Part shown: positions 57,114 through 64,000 of the stretch, piece by piece
How positions within the stretch are numbered: position 1 is the stretch's first letter
How the letters are laid out: each line of letters begins with the position of its first letter
Assembly: GCA_029532625.1 (NCBI GenBank)
Contig: JARFXM010000008.1
Coordinates: forward strand, 1,054,001 to 1,118,000
Source of the DNA: Lomentospora prolificans
Lineage: Eukaryota > Ascomycota > Sordariomycetes > Microascales > Microascaceae
Reading direction: 5' to 3'
DNA length: 64,000 nt
Position numbers and translations under genes: made by a program
Notes under the pieces: model-generated
Databases searched by the model: none
What the model saw: the letters and a program-made list of their open reading frames with translations, nothing else
What the model was told of the DNA's origin: nothing

Positions 57114-58488
57114 AGTTGTTTAAAAAAAAAAATTCGCTTTTTTATGCCCCCTTCCTCGACTCTCTTCTTCTTCTTCTTCATCTTTCTCTCCTTGCCACAG
57201 GATTTACCGCAACCCTTCCCGGTGTGGAAGTGAACTGCTCTCTTTGTTGATCGATCAGGTCCCTACATTTCCTTTGTCTATGGAGAGCAACAGGAACGGA
57301 AACGAAGTTTCATCGGTTTTTTTTCCGATGTTACAATGTTACACACTACTAGACGGATACCCTGGTTTGAGAAGCAAATTAATTACAAGATAGACAAGCG
57401 TCTCACGGCGGCGTCATTAGGTCGGATAGAAAACGGGCTAGGGGATGAACTGAAATAGTCTAGAAGTATTATCAAGAATAGACGGTATACCAATCGTCTT
57501 TTAGAATGCCGTAGCCGAGCAGTCTATTAAGGATCCTGACATCACCTACGCATAGCACTATAGAACATCTTCGGGGTGTGGTGCTAAAGTCGATGTCTTC
57601 CATCGTCTTTTATCTGTCAACTCCATCCGTAACTTATAAAAAAAAAAAAAAAAAGACAAAGCAATCGCTAATTATCCCGTCCAACTTCCCCGTTCCCATT
57701 TTTTTAAACCGTGAGAAAGACAAAAACGATGTATTACTTGGCGTTTTCATTCCTTCCAAATAATAAGTAATAGTGGTGGTGATAGTACTGCATACTCGAA
57801 TCTTCTTCATTCGGTAGCCGACAACAGAGGGAAGGTCAGAAAGAAAAGGACTCGGGATGGCCCGAGAAGCAGGCAAAGATAAACAACAAGAAATAAAAAA
57901 AAGGAGAGGGGACCAGCTCGTGCGCTGTCCCTCTCACGCGCTTATGTTCTTAACCTCCAATGACACCGTTTGAAAAGAAAAAAGAAAAATCAATCCCTGT
58001 ATCCCCAATCCTCAGAGGCATTCATAATGGTCGACAAGGAATCCCGCGCCTCAAGATCCCGACCATCAGTCCAATATTCATGGTCCTCCTGCGCCGTAGA
58101 GCAAATCGCCAGCTCCTGCTCCCAACTAAAGACCAAATAAGCGTCATACCACGGTCCGTTTCTTTTAACAAAGAATGTATCCATAGACAATCCGTGAGTG
58201 TGTATATGAGATATTTCGTGTCCCATGTGTTTAATGCAACCACTGCTGGTCGTGGATCAAGGCTGCATTGAATCCAGATAACGACAATCCTAGCTCCCTT
58301 TGCAAGGGAGCATTTACCATGCTGGGGTTCCGGGGTAAGATGCAACATGAAAGCAACAATAATTAATGATAATAACAGATGGGCCGCTCTGCGGACTCTC
58401 CCCGAAGATTATGGGTGACAGCGAATGCGTCATCATTGGTATAAATGATAACGAAGCAATCGTGTTTAGGGGCCATTGGTATGGCGAT
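57114..58488. other. Convergent intergenic
   Basis: AT-rich 3' flanks of the Fmp32-like and Pumilio genes, with A-runs at 57640-57655 and 57893-57903. No gene supported. Confidence 0.5.
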
Positions 58489-61400
58489 TTAGACGTCCTG
58501 TACAAGCACACGTGCAGGCCTCTGTTCGCCCTCGACGGACGCGTTGGGCTTCTTTGAGTCCTCCGGTCCATCCCCTGCCGCGCTTTCGTTTGTGCTGGGC
58601 GGGTTGCTACTCTGGGGGCTGTTAGGCTCCATCGTCAACACGGGCGTAGGTGTCGTAGAATCGACCTGCAAGCCGGGGGCGAGCGATAGGTTTGCCGACG
58701 TCGGACGGCTGCCGGCACGGCTACCCGAGTTAGACGAGGCCTTAGAGGTAGCGCTAGGGGGTTGAGAGACCATGAGTTTCTCGAGGGCCTGGAGCTGCCG
58801 AGAAGAGCTTCCCTTCTTCAGAGCTCCAAGATGCGGGCGCATCTCTTCGACGAATGCCTCGAGATCGGGGCCTTCAAGCTTATGCAACATTTTTTCTACA
58901 TATAGTTAGACCCAGCAACGACAGAAAGGCGAAAGCATAGTTTACTTACGGATAACATAGTTGCCGTACTGGTCCTTCATCATGAACTGCAGAGCTGAAG
59001 TTCCGTCGGTTGCACCAGCGACCAGGCCCTCGCGGATAAGTCGTAACTCGGCCTGTGAGCCGTGCTCGATGCACTTCTCCACCACGTTCGAAGCAAACTT
59101 GTGCTTGGAATGCGCTACAAGATTGTCGAGGACGACGCCGATCATTAGAGACCGATCCTTAGGCTTACCGTGCTGGATGACGTGCTGCGCGACATAATTC
59201 CCATATTGATCGCCAATGAGAAGCGAGGCAGTTGCATGAAGCTCTGCCATAATCTCCTCCTTCTCTTCTTCAGTGCCATGCTCAAGCATTCTCTGAATAA
59301 CGCGACAGCCATATGTGTGACTGGCAAGCTGGTTGCACTGTCCTCGGAACGCTTTCATGATAAAGCCAATGTACTGCTTGGGGACAAGCTCGATAATCTT
59401 CTGCACCACATGGTTCCCGTTTTGGTCACGCACGACCTTGATAATATCGGTCTCAAGCTCGCTGACAAGCTCGGCTTGCTGTTCAACAAGGACATGCTCA
59501 AGGGCCTGGACAGTAGCGTGTTAGCGCGTTAAACTGCCAAGATAAAAGGCGGCAAACAAATCATGCTGACAAACTAACCTTTTGCACGACTCGGCAGGCA
59601 TACATCTGCGTGGAAAGGTCGACAACCTTGCCCTTCATCTGTGCCGCTAGTACTTTCTTTTGAACCTGGTTTCCATGTTCAAAGAACTTCTGAATAACAT
59701 AATTCCCGAATACATCCTTCATTAGCTGGATCGCGTTGGGCTCGATCTCTCGGAAGACTTGGTCTTTCTCATCACTATTGGCAGTTTCCAGCTTCGTCTG
59801 AATAAACCGAGAACCGTATTGATCTCCGCTAAACTCAACAATATATCCATAGATATCCTATGAAAGAAATGCGTTAGCGTGGCGTAAGGGCAGAGACCAA
59901 CCAAGCATGTGGAGTTGAGAGCCTACCTTTAGCTCGTATCGTTTTGACGACTTCGAGTTGGCCCTGAAATCCTCAAGACGGCCACTCCTCAACCCTTTGC
60001 CAGCGTCTTGGTCACGGCTAGGTTGCAGGGCCAGTCCCGCGCCGCTAGCAATGTATGGGTGAATGGCCAAGGGATAATTAGACATCATGTTTCCGCGATA
60101 GTTGGCTGCTGCGTAAGGGTCATAAAGATTGGGATGAAAGTTAGTCGAGAAAGAATGGTTGAAATACATGCCGGGGTAGAAAGATTGCGCGGCAGCGGCA
60201 GCAGCAACAACGGCGGCAGCATTTTGGGTTTGCTGCGGAACAAAGGGTTTAGAAGAGGCCCGTCTCTCTACTTCCGAGGCGAGCCTCAAGTCACGCGACG
60301 AGGGTCGCGGAGCCCAAGTCTCGGGGGGAGGTGTATATTGCTGGGTGCCGCCGGCAAATTTGGGCGAGACATGCTCGGCGATTGAGCTTCTCTTAGAGTG
60401 AACGTATTGGGCGTCAGCAGTGTTTGAGGCAGACTCCATGCCGCTTAGACCATTCACGAATCGGTTTCCAGACCCTTCGCCGGTCCACGGTTGCGATGCC
60501 ATGCCATCGATGTTGTTCGGGTTTTGTCCGTAGGTGGCATTCGAGATACCATTTCCGCCCGGGCTAGAGCGCTCTCCCACAGACAATGCATTTATGTTTG
60601 GCATGCCAGCAACATCATGAGCGACTTGCTGAAGGGTGCTATAGCCCCCTACAGCGGAGGCGTCGAGGCTATGAGTAGGACCTCCAACAGTATAGGGCAG
60701 GGGTTGAGTGAGCGATGCCCTAGATAAGCCCATGGACATAGAGCTGCTAGGGGTATGGCCTTGGAAAGGGAAGCGTTCCTGGAGTGCAGGAGAGTCATTT
60801 GCGCCTCTAGAAGGAGGCATACTTGGGTCTCTCGACGGCCCGTCACCAACGGCACGGAGCCTGCTGTAGTCGGAAGTCGAAGGCCGGGCATCTTGGCGGC
60901 GGGATTGGTCCATGTCGAAGCTGTTGATTGGCGTAGGAAATCCTCGCGCTTCGTTATCCTCGTCGAGGAACGACTTGGGGCGAGAGAAACTCGCCCTCAT
61001 TGTGTGTCCAAAAACTTGATCTTGGCTACCAAAGTAGGAATCCCTCTTGCGGCTAGGTGACGAACTCCCAGAGGCATGCATGGTTTGCGGTGCGGTCTCG
61101 GCAGCGTTCCACATTTTCTGACTCCACGAATTGTCTTCAGAAGTCGGGAAGGTTGAGGTAGCGCCGCTGTTCATTGTGTCTTTGGGTACCATCTGACTAG
61201 GATAGGACTCATCGCTGGGAGAGACTCGGCGCCAAGCACCGTTCGAGGGGCCCCTAGTAGCGGTGGGGCCCTCACGCTTTTGTGCTGGAAAGGAAGGAGT
61301 GGACCAGATATTGGTAAGGCCTGCGTTACTGAAAGGGGCGACATTCTGTTGAGGCTTATCGTCTCGGGCCGGGTTGGGGTTCGTGTAGTTTGGAAGACGA

Positions 61401-61756
61401 CTTGGTCGAGACTAATGAAGAACACAAACAGCAGTTAGCATCAACTCATGGGCATGGCTGGGGATATGATGGCCATGGAAGCAGAGGTATGAGCGTGGAA
61501 GAGGCATAGATTTATGGAGCTTGGGCATCTGGAGAGGCAGGGCGTGGGGGACATGCGATGATGGAGGTAAGACGAGCATGGCGAATACATATGTATCGAG
61601 GTAAGACGGGATCAATTGTTATGCACAGGGTGAGAGGGCAACCTGGGAGGGGGGGTTTGTTGGGACACATGGTGTTGCGAAGGGTGCGATGGAGATGGTT
61701 CAACTCACGGCAGACCCCATTGGACCAGAGGGAATCTGCGCTGAGGCAGAAGTCAT
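58489..61756 (-). CDS. Pumilio-family RNA-binding protein (Puf3-like)
   Basis: PUF protein that binds UGUA-containing 3' UTRs. Yeast Puf3 controls nuclear-encoded mitochondrial mRNAs, and the C-terminal repeat domain here resembles it. Five exons, read right to left (61756-61709, 61411-59927, 59857-59579, 59505-58950, 58895-58489), give 924 residues. The first exon is 16 codons (MTSASAQIPSGPMGSA) followed by a 297-base intron. About 500 disordered Ser/Asn/Gln-rich residues precede the Pumilio repeats: DIYGYIVEFSGDQYGSRFIQ, DVFGNYVIQKFFEHG, STQMYACRVVQKALEH, DQNGNHVVQKIIELV, HTYGCRVIQRMLEHG, DQYGNYVAQHVIQHG, HKFASNVVEKCIEHG, DQYGNYVIQKMLHKL. These give eight recognisable repeat helices. A Ser-rich tail of about 100 residues ends the protein. 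Confidence 0.93.
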
Positions 61757-64000
61757 GAGGGGTTGGAGCGAGAGGGAGGCAAGCGGATATCAAGAGTGCG
61801 ATTAGGGGTTGGGTCGGGATGGAGGTCCAAGGGTATCGTTCTGAAGCTAAATCGGCGTTCGAAGGGTCTTGTATTCGCCTCGGGGTCGAATGCTGGTAAG
61901 TAAGAGAGAAAGAGAGACGGTCGCGCGGAGGACTGTGGATATTTAACCTTGGTCCTGGTCGCTCTCACGAGCAAAACGAGTCAAGGAGGAGCAGAATGTC
62001 TTGTGATATAGCGCGAGAAGAAAGAAGAATATTGTGCGCCGGTTCTCTAGTAAATACTGATGTGGAGAGGAATGGCGCCGAAAATTAAGGCGCCGGTGAA
62101 TCGTCGGCGATGGTTAGGGCGGCCAAAAATAAAAACGAGGGCGAAGAAGAAAAATCTAAGGTTGATTCCAAGAGGGATGATGGGACGGGTCTGATGGATT
62201 TTGGATTGGATCAAATGCAAATGGGGGAGAGGCAGAGTCAGCACAAGCCTAGTGGCAGGGAGGTTTTTTTTTTTTGGATAGGAGCCGGACGGCTGAGCTA
62301 AACGGGCCTGGCCAGTGTCAGGAAGGGGCTAGCGAAAGTAAGGTCAAGGCCGGCGAGAGCGTCTTGTGGCAAGCAAGACCAGACCCAAGGTGTTATTATG
62401 CTGGCTGGCAGTATCCTCCAGCCTCTGTTTAGGGTGTGGGTGGATGGATGGAGGGGGTAACCTGAACGGTATTCAGGGAGGGAAGCGCGCTGGTAAGGCT
62501 GATATTTGGGAGGGAGGAGCGGAGTATGGCTGGCTGGCAAGTGGTACTTGAATGGCACGGTACTGTACTGTCCCGTGCCTCTTCGGGACTCCTTGAATCA
62601 GACACACATGCACCCCAACAAGGAGGTGAGGAAGGGGCGGGGGAAAAAATTAATCGCAGGCCCTTGAGAGATCCTCGTTGCCCTCTGACGCGAGGAGCCG
62701 CTGTGGAAGGGTAGGGGCAAAGGAGGAAATGGGGTAACAAGTCCGATCAGGCCAAGAACGGCTTTGGCTTTTAGTGCCAAAGTACAAAATGATGCTGAAA
62801 GCGGGGAGCGAAGCTCCAGGTCCCACAATCGGACTGGGTCCAGGTCAAGGCCAAGGTCAAGCCGTTAGGTCACAAACTAGATCGAGGCCTGGGTCTGGGG
62901 GGATTTGCAACCGACGGAGGCGCAAACTGGCTGAAACCTAAAGACTAGACAGTCCAGATTGGATGACACCAGACGGTCGCATCAAGGGGCCACAGACGCA
63001 GGACAAGGCACGAGAGCGATTGATAGTTCCGTTTGTGTTGTATGGCATCGAGGCAGGATTAAATGCAAGACCGACCTAGGAAAGTTGATGGCTTCTTTTC
63101 GGAAAGTATGCACAAGGCAAGGTAAGCACACTCGCAACACAAGTATTCCTCGAAGTATTACACGCATTGTCCCTTTTGGGGATTCCCATAGGATCAATCT
63201 CCTTTAAATTTTCTCCCTCTTTTTTAAGGTGATGATTTTCCCACTCCATAATGTAATAATAACCTGCGCATGTCAAGAGCAGTTTCATACCCTTTACATG
63301 CCCCGTTTACGTTACCCAAGTAGTCGTTATGCAGCCAGCAGGATTTACTTCTCTCCACTATCCGTCGTTTCCCGCTGGCGATATGGACAAGGCAACAGGA
63401 GGAATCCACTGTCCTCCAATGGTTCAAAATCTAACGATAGGCGAAAACGACCCAATGCCATCTAGGGCAATTTGCTTTTTTTTTAAAAAAAAAAAAAATA
63501 CTGTTGTGGGCAATATTTTCTCCATAACGTGAATGGCCGTAGCATATCGCGAATATTGGCAGCCCTGTCCGAGTAGATCATCCATCGCGGTGCCGTCTTT
63601 TCCACTCCCTCATCGATGAACGACAACTCGGGCATCCATGTGAAACAGCCAAAAATAGCTGGCCGGCCCCAAGAGAACTGGGGCAGGCAGAGCCTAGCTC
63701 AACCCTCCAAGAAAGCATTACAGTGGAATGGGAGAGCGAGCGCGGCAAGTGAAGGGTGCCTGCCGCACCAAACGGCCGCTGGACAAGCCTGCTAAATTTG
63801 CAAACAGGATCGACAACCATCAATGGGCTAAATTCCAGGTCTCTCCGACTCGGGAGGCGCAGGGTCGATCACAGAGGGCCTCGAACAAAATAACTCGACG
63901 AAAATAGACCTTGCCATCGATGTGCATGGGTTCCTCACTTCTTTTAATCTGTTGCAGATCCCATCCGAATCTGAGAAGGACGTGAAAGGATTCAGAAAAT
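61757..64000. other. Upstream region of Pumilio gene to window end
   Basis: No coding sequence supported. Contains two CTGGCTGG octamers (62401 and 62530), a T-run (62265-62275) and a T/A tract near 63477-63500. The proximal part should hold the Pumilio promoter; the rest shows nothing I can name. Confidence 0.45.

Overview
The window looks like nuclear DNA of a filamentous ascomycete (Pezizomycotina, probably Sordariomycetes). The evidence is short GT-AG introns with CTAAC-like branch sites, two Zn2Cys6 regulators, a Pth11-like/rhodopsin-domain membrane protein, long gene-poor intergenic stretches full of poly-T/poly-A tracts, and recognisable fungal housekeeping genes. No mobile element, tRNA, rRNA, CRISPR array or operon could be supported. 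All gene models were built by eye from splice signals, reading phase and family resemblance.

Layout. 1-11.6 kb: a Zn2Cys6 regulator (+), the ribosome-assembly factor Mrt4 (+), the U1 snRNP 70K protein (-), triosephosphate isomerase (+) and mitochondrial ribosomal protein mL43 (+). 11.6-26.8 kb: mostly non-coding, with a seven-helix rhodopsin-domain protein (+), a C2H2 zinc-finger protein (-) and, across a 6-kb divergent intergenic space, a fungal protein of unknown function (+). 29-35 kb: an unusual Zn2Cys6 protein (+) and a very small spliced gene with a TATA box (+). 35.7-45.2 kb: a calponin-domain cytoskeletal protein with an apparent frameshift (-), GPI ethanolamine phosphate transferase Gpi13/PIG-O (-) and a G3BP-like NTF2+RRM protein (+). 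45.2-52.2 kb: a 7-kb stretch without a supportable gene. 52.2-62 kb: a PH-domain protein (+), kinetochore protein Nnf1 (-), a mitochondrial inner-membrane Fmp32/CCDC90-type protein (+) and a Puf3-type Pumilio protein (-).

The genes are unrelated neighbours rather than a pathway cluster. Several concern RNA (U1-70K, Mrt4, the G3BP-like protein, Puf3) and three are mitochondrial or linked to mitochondria (mL43, Fmp32-like, and Puf3 by its yeast role). I found no convincing novel multi-gene system. The best leads are the frameshift and paired calponin-like repeats in the calponin protein, the 42-residue spliced ORF, a hairpin between branch point and 3' splice site in the last U1-70K intron, perfect palindromes (24 bp, and a 12+12 bp pair) upstream of the C2H2 gene, and a CCAGCCAG octamer that recurs only in intergenic DNA.
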